A stretch of DNA of 64,000 nucleotides from a bacterium (lineage in GTDB: Bacteria > 4484-113 > JAFGCY01): NCBI GenBank assembly GCA_020849855.1, contig JADZFO010000047.1:20227-84226 (forward strand), read 5' to 3'. The position numbers were made by a program, and so were the translations under genes. The notes under the pieces were generated by a model. It was given only the letters and a program-made list of their open reading frames with translations, was not told the origin of the DNA and did no database searches. Position 1 is the first letter of the stretch; each line of letters opens with the position of its first letter. Shown piece by piece: positions 24,070-32,119 of this stretch.

Positions 24070-24679
24070 TTACGTCCAGTGGCTGGCGCTCGTCGAGGAG
24101 CTTGACCTGGTTCCGGCAGGCCAGCTAAAGGAGCTGCCGCGCGGCATGCGCAGCGAGCTGTGGACCTGTGTCCAGGCGCGCACAGCCGACGGCCAGCGCG
24201 CGGTCTTCGAGCAGGTTGACGGCACCAGCCGGCTGAACAGCGAACGCCTGGCGCAGCGCTCGCTGAAGCTCGACGAGATCCCGGAGCCGCCGGGTCAGGC
24301 CCCGCGAGTAAGTGCGCCGACTCCGAGCCCCGGGCCGGCGGTACGTCGAACGCGAGCCATCCCCATGCCCTCGCCCACGGCTGCAACACCGCCGCCGGGC
24401 TTTTATCCGGCCCCAAAGCCAGACAGGACAAAGGAGAAGAAAATGCCCCGAGGAGTACCCGGCAGCGGACAGAGCGCCAAGAGCCCGCCCCGCCCGAAAC
24501 AACAGACCAGCCAACAGCTGCTGCAGCAGACGCGCAGTGCGCTTGAGACCACCCAGACGCGAATGAAGAAGCTGCGGGAGGAGCTGAAGGAACTGGAGCA
24601 CGAAGCAGACGTGCTGAAGCAGATCCTCCCGACACTGGAAAAGCTGGTCAAGCCTGCAACCGAGACCGGCGGTGGCTAG
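24059..24679 (+). CDS. Pro-rich / coiled-coil early protein with nested start
   Basis: This 206-aa protein has a first domain of about 80 residues (YVQWLALVEELDLVPAGQL...), a proline-rich linker and a C-terminal coiled coil (about 150-200, TRMKKLREELKELEHEADVLKQIL). GTG 24059 follows GAGGA; ATG 24017 and 24032 are also in frame and overlap the previous gene. An in-frame ATG at 24443 has a better ribosome site. Probably a replication accessory protein by position, before the primase. Confidence 0.62.
   Translation: MAASYVQWLALVEELDLVPAGQLKELPRGMRSELWTCVQARTADGQRAVFEQVDGTSRLNSERLAQRSLKLDEIPEPPGQAPRVSAPTPSPGPAVRRTRAIPMPSPTAATPPPGFYPAPKPDRTKEKKMPRGVPGSGQSAKSPPRPKQQTSQQLLQQTRSALETTQTRMKKLREELKELEHEADVLKQILPTLEKLVKPATETGGG
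24443..24679 (+). CDS. Nested in-frame product: coiled-coil protein
   Basis: AAGGAG six bases before ATG 24443 would make a separate 78-aa protein (MPRGVPGSGQSAKSPPRPKQ...) consisting of the coiled coil alone. Either a short isoform or the original gene start before fusion with the upstream part. Confidence 0.5.
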   Translation: MPRGVPGSGQSAKSPPRPKQQTSQQLLQQTRSALETTQTRMKKLREELKELEHEADVLKQILPTLEKLVKPATETGGG

Positions 24680-25907
24680 CTGGGAAGAGATCAAAGCGGC
24701 CTGGCTGGGCGGCGGGAGCGCTAACCTCGCGCGCGCGTACGGCTCGCTGAGCGGCTCAGGCCAGTGGCTCAGCGGCGACTGCCCCGAGTGTGGCAAGCCC
24801 AAGCTGGTGGTCAACACGCACAGCGGCGCGGTGTCCTGCAGGATTCCCGGCTGCCACTGGCATCGCGATGGCCGCTGGGCCGACGTGATCGAGTGGCTGC
24901 AGCACTACGACGGCCTGGACTTCCTCGACGCCGCCCAGCGCGTTGGAGACTGGGTCGGACTGACGCTGACCCGCAGCCCGCAGGCCGAGGCTCAGCATCG
25001 CGAGCGCAAGAGCCGCGAGGATCTGCTCGAGGACAGCTTTGAGTGGATGCGCGGACGGATCCGCCAGGCGCTGGGCCTGTTGGAGAAACAGGGAGAGCAT
25101 GCTCGGCTGCATCCGGACTACGGCCAGGACGCCGGGATCGTTCTATCCCTGCAGCGCGCCCGGGGCTACAGCCTGACCGAGATCGGTCAAATGCCGCTCG
25201 GCACTTTGCCGAGCCAGCCTGCGCTGAAAGACCACCTGTTGTCCGGCGGCCGCTGGAAGCTGCAGGACTGGATCGACAGCAAGTTCTACAAGCCGCTGCC
25301 CAGAAGCGAGGACGGATCCACCGACTGTGCCTTCGGCACGACGCACCGCCTCTGCGGGCTGGTGCGCAACGCGGCCGGCCGGGCGCTAACAATGACCGCC
25401 TGGCAGTCAGACGGCCCACCATCGCCGGCGAAGTATGGCTTCCTGAAGGACTGGCCTAAGGCTGGAGCGCTGTGCGGGCTGGAGCGCCTGCGGGGCAGCA
25501 GTCTGGCGCTGCTGGTTGAGGGCTATTTCGACGCACTGTACCCCGGCTATTGCCACGGCTTCCCTGCAGTCGGGATCCTCGGCGCGAGCCTGTCGGCTGA
25601 GCATGTCGCCGGCCTGAAGTCCGCCGGCATCAAGCGTGTCGTGCTGGCCTTCGACAACGAGCCCTGGAAGCTTGACACGCAGGGCCGGCCATACAACCCC
25701 GGCCACAGCGCCACCGTGACCGCGGTCAAGCTGCTGGCGCAGTCCGGCCTGGACTGCCTGGTGGCCCAGTGGCCGGCCGAGCTGGGCAAGGACCTCGACA
25801 ACTGCTGCCGCTCGGGCCACGCTGAGGCCCTGCGCGAGGCCCAGGAGCAGGCGATCTCGGGAGCAGCCTGGCTGGGCCGGGAGATCGCGTCAGGGAGGGC
25901 GGCTTGA
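24672..25907 (+). CDS. DnaG-type primase (zinc finger + TOPRIM)
   Basis: This 411-aa primase makes RNA primers for phage DNA replication. The N-terminal zinc site is CPEC (residues 37-40) with CRIPGCHWH about 18 residues later. A central linker region follows. The TOPRIM domain has the Glu motif LLVEGYFDAL (about 281-290) and the acidic motif VVLAFDNE (about 320-327). The GTG start at 24672 overlaps the previous gene by 8 bp. Shorter than cellular DnaG, with no helicase domain; the helicase is encoded separately at 32.1 kb. Confidence 0.88.
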   Translation: MASWEEIKAAWLGGGSANLARAYGSLSGSGQWLSGDCPECGKPKLVVNTHSGAVSCRIPGCHWHRDGRWADVIEWLQHYDGLDFLDAAQRVGDWVGLTLTRSPQAEAQHRERKSREDLLEDSFEWMRGRIRQALGLLEKQGEHARLHPDYGQDAGIVLSLQRARGYSLTEIGQMPLGTLPSQPALKDHLLSGGRWKLQDWIDSKFYKPLPRSEDGSTDCAFGTTHRLCGLVRNAAGRALTMTAWQSDGPPSPAKYGFLKDWPKAGALCGLERLRGSSLALLVEGYFDALYPGYCHGFPAVGILGASLSAEHVAGLKSAGIKRVVLAFDNEPWKLDTQGRPYNPGHSATVTAVKLLAQSGLDCLVAQWPAELGKDLDNCCRSGHAEALREAQEQAISGAAWLGREIASGRAA

Positions 25908-25910
25908 AGA

Positions 25911-25933
25911 TTCACCACAGAGACACAGAGGAG
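25911..25933 (+). repeat. Degenerate CACAGAG repeat giving a ribosome binding site
   Basis: TTCACCACAGAGACACAGAG then GAG. The AGAGGAG end is the Shine-Dalgarno for the ATG at 25941. Confidence 0.65.
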
Positions 25934-25940
25934 CAAGCAT

Positions 25941-26195
25941 ATGTCTAAGAAACGAAGAGATGTGCCGATGAACAGCGCTTACATCGAGCCTGGGAAATAC
26001 CTCGTCGAGTCGATAGATCTGCCACCAAAGAACAACAAGAGACAAGGCGCCATGCGCCTTGGCGTCTCAATACAAAGCGATGGCATTCAGCTGGAACCAT
26101 TTCAGCTTTCACTGACGCCAAAGCAGGCCCGCAGGCTGGCCAGGCGCCTTTGCTGGCTGGGGGACTTCTGCCAACGGGAGCCGGAGTATGGGTAG
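25941..26195 (+). CDS. Small early protein, unknown
   Basis: An 84-aa protein, basic, with a predicted beta strand pair (MRLGVSIQSDGIQLEPFQLSL) followed by a helix (TPKQARRLARRLCWL). GAGGAGCAAG precedes the ATG, the same ten bases found before the P63C gene and the gene at 63371. Overlaps the next small gene by 8 bp. Confidence 0.65.
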   Translation: MSKKRRDVPMNSAYIEPGKYLVESIDLPPKNNKRQGAMRLGVSIQSDGIQLEPFQLSLTPKQARRLARRLCWLGDFCQREPEYG

Positions 26196-26313
26196 CACTG
26201 GGAACGCGATTGTTATCGTTTTCGTATGGGCGCTCGTGATCACGCCGCTTGGCATCTGGAAGCTCTGTGAGCTGCTGAGCACACTGTTCAGCCATCTGAG
26301 GTGGCTGCCATGA
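26188..26313 (+). CDS. Small 41-aa membrane protein
   Basis: A short ORF with GGGAG seven bases before the ATG. It encodes a peptide starting MGSTGNAIVIVFVWALVITP with one transmembrane helix and a second amphipathic part (LCELLSTLFSHLRWLP). Its stop overlaps the next ATG (ATGA). The overlaps on both sides fit the operon style. Confidence 0.6.
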   Translation: MGSTGNAIVIVFVWALVITPLGIWKLCELLSTLFSHLRWLP

Positions 26314-26840
26314 GCGTCATGGTCAAGGCGATAAGCCTGCACCAACCCTGGGCCAGCGCCGTCGCGCTTGGCGCAAAGCGGATCGAGACCCGGCACTGGT
26401 GTGCGCCTGCCTGGCTGATAGGCCAGCCGCTTCTGATCCACGCCGCCAAGACTCAGGAGTGGTTGGGCCACGAAGGTCTGATGCGGCTCTGCGATCGCGC
26501 AATGGCCGACGCGATAGCCGCGGCGCCGGCTCTTCCGCCGCCGGGATGGCTTGGGCGGTCAGCAGCATGTCTGCTGCCCCTGGGAGCGCTCGTCGCAGTG
26601 GCGCGACTGTCCGCCTGTCATCCCATCACGATGCGCAATGGCGTCGGCACCATCTGTTTGCCGGGCAATGCCAGAGAGGACGTTTCGGACATGGAAACGG
26701 CCCTTGGCAACTTCGAGCCTGGGCGCTTTGGCTGGATCCTAAGTGATGTCCGTCCGCTGCCAACGCCAATCCCCTTCCGCGGCCAGCAGGGCATCTTCCC
26801 GGTGCCGGCGGACCTGCTGCCAGAGGAGCTGCGGCCATGA
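26310..26840 (+). CDS. ASCH-domain protein
   Basis: This 176-aa protein begins with the ASCH signature VKAISLHQPWASAVALGAKRIETRHW, then the conserved LIHAAKT motif. ASCH domains bind or act on RNA and modified nucleosides, and some hydrolyse N4-acetylcytidine. Phages often carry them. GAGGTGG precedes the ATG. The C-terminal part (ILSDVRPLPTPIPFRGQQGIFPV) is also typical of the family, so the domain appears complete. Confidence 0.88.
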   Translation: MSVMVKAISLHQPWASAVALGAKRIETRHWCAPAWLIGQPLLIHAAKTQEWLGHEGLMRLCDRAMADAIAAAPALPPPGWLGRSAACLLPLGALVAVARLSACHPITMRNGVGTICLPGNAREDVSDMETALGNFEPGRFGWILSDVRPLPTPIPFRGQQGIFPVPADLLPEELRP

Positions 26841-29800
26841 CTCAGCGAGCAAAGGCCAAAGGCAACAGTCAGGAGGCAAACAGACAGCCAGAACACACCA
26901 ACACGATCTTTCGCGTAGACGACAAGGTGGAAGTGAGCGGCGGTGATGGGCCGAAGTCCAAGTGGTTGCCTGCGCAGATCAAGGGCTTTCGTACCTGCTC
27001 GGTTACGGGCCGCTTCGTAGCAGACCTGCTGCTTGAACGCGATCGCGTGCATGGCTACACAGGGACCATTGAGCGACGGGCCAATACGGACGCAGACGAG
27101 ATCCGGTTGCTGGACGTTGTAGAGCAACTCCGCCGCGAGAGGGAGCTGCAGATGCGGAACGCCAGATTTCTGAGCTGCGCCGCAGAGCCTTGGCAACCGG
27201 GAGAGCTCAATACCATTTTCCGCGTCGGAGACGACGTCGAGATCCACACCTGGATCGGCCACGGCAATTGGGAGTGGCGGGTTGCGTTGGTTTTTGAGGT
27301 ATGCGCTGGCGGCGACGGCCGGCCCCTTTTGCGCGCGATGATGCTGGACGGGGACACAGATGAGAAATGGGGCACGTATTGGGCCGAGCCGGAACAAAAC
27401 ACTCCGGACAAGTCTTCGCGCGTCCGGCTTCTTGATTCCACCGAGCAGGCGCGCCGTGAAGCGCTGTTGAAGACCCTGCAGGGCGGGGCAAGTACCTCGC
27501 CGCCACAAATCGAGGAGGATTCCATGTCAGATGAAACAGCGGTCCTGGCCGTCTGCGCTTACCAGGTCGGCGACAAGGTGCGCGCGAAGGTCGGCAAGTG
27601 GCCCCAGGGCACAGTAACAAGGATCAGCCCGGACGGCCAGCAGGTCACAGTCGAGTACCGAGAGGCACGCGGTGGCCCCCTGCAGATCGGCACATTCACT
27701 CTCGACCGCGTGACCCCGGTTAAGGCGTCGGCAAAGGCCGGGGAGAGCGGCAAGGTCGCCGAAGCTCCGGCCCCGAAGCCAGCCAGCCAGCGCTGGGCCG
27801 AGATCGTAAAGCCAGTGGACGAAGACGAGCCCGATCCCCCTGCTCTGGCCAGCACGAACGGCTACCACGAACTGCCGCAAGAGGCGCCGACGCGGAATTC
27901 CGTGAAGGCTCACGCGACAGGTGTGTTCGCAGATCTGATCGCAGCGGCCGAGAGCTTGCCCACCGAGCAGCTCGGCAATCTGATTGCCGCGCTGAGCCTG
28001 GCCCTCGCCGGCAAACTTTCCGCCGGCAAGGCCGAGCTCGGTGCCCGGGCCCGCCGTCGTGAAAAGGGCGCGGAGCGCGCGAGCTTGAACGGCCAGCGTG
28101 ATATCAACCAGGCTGCAGTGCACTTGCCGCTGGACGACTATGTCCCGCAGGAGGATGCTGCTGGCAGAGTCTGGGACGGCAAGAGCGTCGACGAGCTCGG
28201 CGCGCCGGTCGACGAGGACGGCGAACAGATCTGGCCTGAGGATCTGATGGCGCAGGGCTTCCTGTCGGCGGACTTTACAGACATCGACCAGGACGAAGAC
28301 GCGATGGAGGAACCGGAGCCAGGCGCGACGCCGGCCCAGCTGCCTGCAACGCTTGGCGAGGTGACACCGGAGATGGTCGCCAGCTGGCCGGACTACTCGA
28401 CCGTAGAGTTCCTGGCCAGCGCCGAAGGCGGAAGCTTCAAGTGCTGGAAGCTGCCAGACGGACGCTGGTCCGCGCCCGAGAACGGCCCCCAGCCTGAACC
28501 AGGAGACTGCTTTGCCAGCTGGGCAGAGTTGATTAATGGCGACGAAGGCCAGAGCTTCAGCCTGACCTTGCCCACACTCGAGACTGCCCCGGATGTAGCC
28601 GATCTGCCCGCCGCCGAACCGACACTGATCAGGCCGCTGACGCTTGGTGAGGTCACTGAGGAGATGGCAGCCGAGCTGCCCCCGGAGGCCGAGCTCTACT
28701 TCACAACCCCGATGGGCTTTGGCTGGCGTTTTGTCGTGATCAGCGTCAAGGACGGTGTGCGCTCTTGGCGTGGCTTTACTTTGCCGACAAGCGAGGGCGC
28801 CGAAACAAAGCAGACCTCCCTGACGACTTGGTCAAGGTTCACCGAGCACATCGGGGAATCGGTGTTTACGCTGACAATCAACAGCCTGAAGCTGGCAGAC
28901 AAGGCCCTGGAGGTATTCCCCGAGTGGGCGCATGCGAATGTGCTTCTGCCGGCCTCAGTGGTTCGCTGCGGCAAGCGCATCGGCGGGACTGCCGACTCTC
29001 CTGCAGCACATGCAGGAGAGGCGGGCGAGCTCGCCGCACTGCTGGGAGACGATGTGGATGCCCTGCAGCCCCGCAGTGCGAAGGCTGAGCCGCCAGCGGG
29101 CGCACCAGATGAAGAAAATGATGAGATAGCAGATGCGGCGCAGGAGGCCGCTGGCGTCGCTGTGGTTCTGCGCGGCGGCGCTCCGCTCAGCGAGCTTAAG
29201 CCGGCACTGATCGGGACACTGCCCGTCGGAATCTGCCTGCGCTACGTCGAGCGCTTTGACGGGCTGCCAGCAGAAGATCCCGAGGAAACGGCGCTTTGGC
29301 TGGTAGATCCGACTAGGAACCTATGGACGGACGAGGAGCCGAGCGACCATGAGCTGCAGCAGATGCGGGAAGACCTCGACGAGTACGACCTGTTCAGTCT
29401 CGACCGTGGCTACAGCGGATCCCTTGCAGTCAGCCAGGCGAGTCTGGACGGCCCCTTCACGCTGCTCTACAAAGGCGCACCCGATGATGTCCCGGAGTGG
29501 GCCCGGCCTTACGAACTCAACTGGCAGCGAAGACTTTCAGGCGAGCGGCTGCTCGCGCTTTGTGTGACGAAGCTCGAAGAGCTGACGCCTGCTGAGATCG
29601 AGTCAATCCCAGGGGCTTTCGAGCCGGAGTTCGACGACCTGAAACTGCCACGCCGCTGGAGAGTTAATCTCTTGCGCGAAGGCGGCGAAGTTATATGCAG
29701 GGCCCGTTGCCGGACAATTGACCAGCAGAAACTCAAACCTACCGACCCACGGGCGAACGAGACTCTCGCGCTCAGCCCCGCAGAGCTAATCGAGCGCTTC

Positions 29801-30436
29801 GGCGGCTGCGTTCTGCGGTCGATGGAAGGCGGATACGGCTACAACTACCCACCTGATCCTTGCCCGCAGATCCCGGAGTGGATGCGCCCGCTGGTCCTGG
29901 AGGCCACGCTGCGCAGGTGGGATGCTGCCTGGGCTATGCGCGCCCCGGACCGCGCCGCGGATGCCATGCCGATGCTGATCCGCGGCTGCCTTTGGCGGGA
30001 CGTGAGTGCCGAGCAGCTCGACCTGCTTCTCGGCGGCTATGCGCCTCTGCCAAAAGCCGACCGCTACAACAACAGCGCGCCGAAGCGGCCCAGCGCGACC
30101 TGGACCATCTATGCCGGCACTACAGCCTGGCACTGCGGCGACAAGTCCATCGACAAGACGAAGCAGCGCCGCTGGCTGCAGAACGGTGGCAGCGCAGCCC
30201 TGACAAGTGCTGAGTTTCTTGAACGCTTCGGCAGCGAGACAGCGCGGATAGAGAGTCTGGCCCCGCTGAAGATCCAGCCTCCGGCCTGGGCCAAGCCGGT
30301 CATCGTCAATCACGGCGCAATGATCAAGCCCGCGAAGCAGGCTGCTGAGGTGAAGCCTAAGCCGGCCGCAAAGAGTGCATCCAAGCCTGTCACGGGCAGG
30401 CCGGCGGCCAAGGCAGCGGCAAGGGCCAAGCGATGA
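26837..30436 (+). CDS. Giant 1199-aa repeat protein of the replication region
   Basis: I do not recognise this protein. The first 230 residues contain two related blocks (NTIFRVDDKVEVSGG and NTIFRVGDDVEIHTW), small beta barrels of Tudor/SH3 style. A third barrel follows (YQVGDKVRAKVGKWPQGTVTRI). The middle and end consist of diverged blocks that open with LGEVTPEMVASWP, LGEVTEEMAAELP, LSELKPALIGTLP or LEELTPAEIESIP, spaced 100-250 residues apart. The C-terminus is Lys/Ala-rich. No enzyme motif is seen. ATGA overlaps link it to the ASCH gene and the AAA+ ATPase gene, so a replication or DNA-protection scaffold is plausible. Confidence 0.8.
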   Translation: MTQRAKAKGNSQEANRQPEHTNTIFRVDDKVEVSGGDGPKSKWLPAQIKGFRTCSVTGRFVADLLLERDRVHGYTGTIERRANTDADEIRLLDVVEQLRRERELQMRNARFLSCAAEPWQPGELNTIFRVGDDVEIHTWIGHGNWEWRVALVFEVCAGGDGRPLLRAMMLDGDTDEKWGTYWAEPEQNTPDKSSRVRLLDSTEQARREALLKTLQGGASTSPPQIEEDSMSDETAVLAVCAYQVGDKVRAKVGKWPQGTVTRISPDGQQVTVEYREARGGPLQIGTFTLDRVTPVKASAKAGESGKVAEAPAPKPASQRWAEIVKPVDEDEPDPPALASTNGYHELPQEAPTRNSVKAHATGVFADLIAAAESLPTEQLGNLIAALSLALAGKLSAGKAELGARARRREKGAERASLNGQRDINQAAVHLPLDDYVPQEDAAGRVWDGKSVDELGAPVDEDGEQIWPEDLMAQGFLSADFTDIDQDEDAMEEPEPGATPAQLPATLGEVTPEMVASWPDYSTVEFLASAEGGSFKCWKLPDGRWSAPENGPQPEPGDCFASWAELINGDEGQSFSLTLPTLETAPDVADLPAAEPTLIRPLTLGEVTEEMAAELPPEAELYFTTPMGFGWRFVVISVKDGVRSWRGFTLPTSEGAETKQTSLTTWSRFTEHIGESVFTLTINSLKLADKALEVFPEWAHANVLLPASVVRCGKRIGGTADSPAAHAGEAGELAALLGDDVDALQPRSAKAEPPAGAPDEENDEIADAAQEAAGVAVVLRGGAPLSELKPALIGTLPVGICLRYVERFDGLPAEDPEETALWLVDPTRNLWTDEEPSDHELQQMREDLDEYDLFSLDRGYSGSLAVSQASLDGPFTLLYKGAPDDVPEWARPYELNWQRRLSGERLLALCVTKLEELTPAEIESIPGAFEPEFDDLKLPRRWRVNLLREGGEVICRARCRTIDQQKLKPTDPRANETLALSPAELIERFGGCVLRSMEGGYGYNYPPDPCPQIPEWMRPLVLEATLRRWDAAWAMRAPDRAADAMPMLIRGCLWRDVSAEQLDLLLGGYAPLPKADRYNNSAPKRPSATWTIYAGTTAWHCGDKSIDKTKQRRWLQNGGSAALTSAEFLERFGSETARIESLAPLKIQPPAWAKPVIVNHGAMIKPAKQAAEVKPKPAAKSASKPVTGRPAAKAAARAKR
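27524..30436 (+). CDS. Nested in-frame product of the giant gene
   Basis: AGGAGG (27513-27518) five bases before ATG 27524 would start a 970-aa protein at MSDETAVLAVCAYQVGDKV, omitting the first two barrels. The site is among the strongest ribosome binding sites in the phage. It may reflect an old fusion of two genes. Confidence 0.5.
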   Translation: MSDETAVLAVCAYQVGDKVRAKVGKWPQGTVTRISPDGQQVTVEYREARGGPLQIGTFTLDRVTPVKASAKAGESGKVAEAPAPKPASQRWAEIVKPVDEDEPDPPALASTNGYHELPQEAPTRNSVKAHATGVFADLIAAAESLPTEQLGNLIAALSLALAGKLSAGKAELGARARRREKGAERASLNGQRDINQAAVHLPLDDYVPQEDAAGRVWDGKSVDELGAPVDEDGEQIWPEDLMAQGFLSADFTDIDQDEDAMEEPEPGATPAQLPATLGEVTPEMVASWPDYSTVEFLASAEGGSFKCWKLPDGRWSAPENGPQPEPGDCFASWAELINGDEGQSFSLTLPTLETAPDVADLPAAEPTLIRPLTLGEVTEEMAAELPPEAELYFTTPMGFGWRFVVISVKDGVRSWRGFTLPTSEGAETKQTSLTTWSRFTEHIGESVFTLTINSLKLADKALEVFPEWAHANVLLPASVVRCGKRIGGTADSPAAHAGEAGELAALLGDDVDALQPRSAKAEPPAGAPDEENDEIADAAQEAAGVAVVLRGGAPLSELKPALIGTLPVGICLRYVERFDGLPAEDPEETALWLVDPTRNLWTDEEPSDHELQQMREDLDEYDLFSLDRGYSGSLAVSQASLDGPFTLLYKGAPDDVPEWARPYELNWQRRLSGERLLALCVTKLEELTPAEIESIPGAFEPEFDDLKLPRRWRVNLLREGGEVICRARCRTIDQQKLKPTDPRANETLALSPAELIERFGGCVLRSMEGGYGYNYPPDPCPQIPEWMRPLVLEATLRRWDAAWAMRAPDRAADAMPMLIRGCLWRDVSAEQLDLLLGGYAPLPKADRYNNSAPKRPSATWTIYAGTTAWHCGDKSIDKTKQRRWLQNGGSAALTSAEFLERFGSETARIESLAPLKIQPPAWAKPVIVNHGAMIKPAKQAAEVKPKPAAKSASKPVTGRPAAKAAARAKR

Positions 30437-31638
30437 AGCTCTCGCGCGACACTGTCGCTGAGCTGATCAAGCTGCACTTCCAAGGACAGGACCGCGAGTT
30501 CGCGCAGCGCGTGGACGCGATCGCCGACCAGCTGGAGGCCGAGGGCGCTACTACTGAGGCCTACATGTTCCGGGCCGCCAAGCGCAATGCGAAGGCGAGG
30601 CCGGAGCCAGGGACAAGGGACAAGGGACAAGGGACAAAGCCCGGGGGAAGGGGCGCCGGCCTGACCACGCTCCCTCGCGGCAAAGACATCGAGGACGAGG
30701 CCGGCGGCCGCAGCAAGATCGAAGTGCCGCGGGAGCTGTCGGGTTTCCTTTACGAGGTGCGCCCGAAACTGACGCTGGCCGACATGATCCTCGACCTCGA
30801 AACGCGCCAGGCTGCCGACGAATTTCTGCGGGATCTGCAGGCTGCGGATCTGCTGCAGGAACATGGGCTAAGCCCGGTCCGGACTTTACTGCTGCACGGC
30901 CCGCCAGGCGACGGCAAGACGACACTCGCCGGCGCGATCGCGCTGGCGCTGGAGCTGCCGCTTTTCGTGTTGCGCTGTGCCGGCCTGCGCAGCAAGTGGG
31001 TGGGCGAGACCCAGGCCCAGGCGGCGGCCGCGATGCGCTGGCTGCGCAAACACGAGCTGATCCTGTTCATGGACGAGGCCGACAGCCTGCTGCTCGACCG
31101 CAACCGCGGCGCGAGCTATACGGCCGAAGACACCAACGCGCTTCTGACCCTGCTCGACGAGGCCCCGGAGCACAACTACGTGTTTGCCGCCACCAACCGC
31201 CTCGAGGTGATCGACCCGGCGGCGCGCCGGCGCTTCGAAGTTACCCTGGAGCTGCGTGCCCCGGGAGCGGCCGAACTGGCCGAGTACTTCGAACGCTGGG
31301 CCAAGGGCATCAAGGGCCGCTTCAAGGTGGACCTCTCTGCAGAGCAAGCCGGCAGCCTGGCCGCCGGCCACGGCCTGAGCTTTGCTGTGCTGGAGCAGCG
31401 CCTGAACGGCGCGCTGCGCAGCCATGTAATCGAACTGGCGCACTGCCAGGGCGAGAAGCGCAAACCCTCTACCAGCCTCAGCGATCTGCTCAGGTCGAAG
31501 CTGGAACTGCCTGGACCCCCGAGCCAACTGGTACCGATCGACATTCCCTGGACAGGTGCGGTGCTGCAGCAACTACAGCTGCAGACCCAGTCGCATGCCA
31601 GGCATGGATCCACTGGAGGAGGCAACCCGGCGATATGA
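30433..31638 (+). CDS. AAA+ ATPase
   Basis: This 401-aa ATPase has Walker A GPPGDGKTT (about 155-163), Walker B LILFMDEAD (about 209-217), sensor 1 FAATNR (about 253) and arginine finger DPAARRRFE. It belongs to the FtsH/ClpX-like/RFC-type classic AAA+ clade, acting as a remodelling or loading factor. The N-terminal 100 residues hold a helical domain and a low-complexity stretch (TRDKGQGTK) encoded by a GGGACAA repeat. Located between the giant protein and the helicase, so a helicase-loader role is a reasonable inference. Confidence 0.87.
   Translation: MKLSRDTVAELIKLHFQGQDREFAQRVDAIADQLEAEGATTEAYMFRAAKRNAKARPEPGTRDKGQGTKPGGRGAGLTTLPRGKDIEDEAGGRSKIEVPRELSGFLYEVRPKLTLADMILDLETRQAADEFLRDLQAADLLQEHGLSPVRTLLLHGPPGDGKTTLAGAIALALELPLFVLRCAGLRSKWVGETQAQAAAAMRWLRKHELILFMDEADSLLLDRNRGASYTAEDTNALLTLLDEAPEHNYVFAATNRLEVIDPAARRRFEVTLELRAPGAAELAEYFERWAKGIKGRFKVDLSAEQAGSLAAGHGLSFAVLEQRLNGALRSHVIELAHCQGEKRKPSTSLSDLLRSKLELPGPPSQLVPIDIPWTGAVLQQLQLQTQSHARHGSTGGGNPAI
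30610..30637 (+). repeat. Four perfect GGGACAA heptamers inside the AAA+ gene
   Basis: GGGACAA four times in tandem, in a linker-encoding part of the ATPase gene. Confidence 0.9.
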
Positions 31639-32081
31639 GCAAAGAGCAGATCAACCACAAGGACACAGAGTCACAGAGCCCGGATGACGGCCAAGCGGCA
31701 CTGTTGCGCTTCGACATCGAGACTCTGCGCAAAATGGCGCCTGGCACCGTACTGCGACGCCACCGCGAAGTGATGTTTATCAGGCTGTACTGGTCAGCCA
31801 GGGAGTTCACGAAGGGTCCGCTGTGGCTGCAGGTCAAGTACTGCGCCAAAGGTCCAAGCGTCCGAACAGTCAGGACCAGGTGCGTCGCTGGCAACTGTTT
31901 CAGCCACGTTGGCCTACCCCTGCCGCTTACGAGCCCACGTCTGAGCCAGTGCCCGGTATGCGACACGATGCTCTGCGGCTGTGGGGTACAGGACCAGTTC
32001 TATGCTGGGACTTTGGAATCCAAGTCGTCTGGCAATGCGCCGGGCGGCGATGAAGACGGGGCGACGGAGGTGGCCAGCTGA
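31635..32081 (+). CDS. Small Cys-rich protein, unknown
   Basis: This 148-aa protein has an N-terminus (NHKDTESQS) encoded by a degenerate repeat, a central part with a basic helix, and a C-terminal Cys group (CVAGNCFSH...CPVCDTMLCGCG) that could bind zinc. ATGA-coupled to the AAA+ gene. It precedes the helicase. Confidence 0.62.
   Translation: MSKEQINHKDTESQSPDDGQAALLRFDIETLRKMAPGTVLRRHREVMFIRLYWSAREFTKGPLWLQVKYCAKGPSVRTVRTRCVAGNCFSHVGLPLPLTSPRLSQCPVCDTMLCGCGVQDQFYAGTLESKSSGNAPGGDEDGATEVAS
31653..31680 (+). repeat. Degenerate CACAGAG repeat inside a gene start
   Basis: AACCACAAGGACACAGAGTC then ACAGAGCC, translated as NHKDTESQS near the start of the Cys-rich protein. Confidence 0.6.
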
Positions 32082-32119
32082 GCGAGCAGCCCCCTGCCCC
32101 CAACTTAACGCCGGCACTG

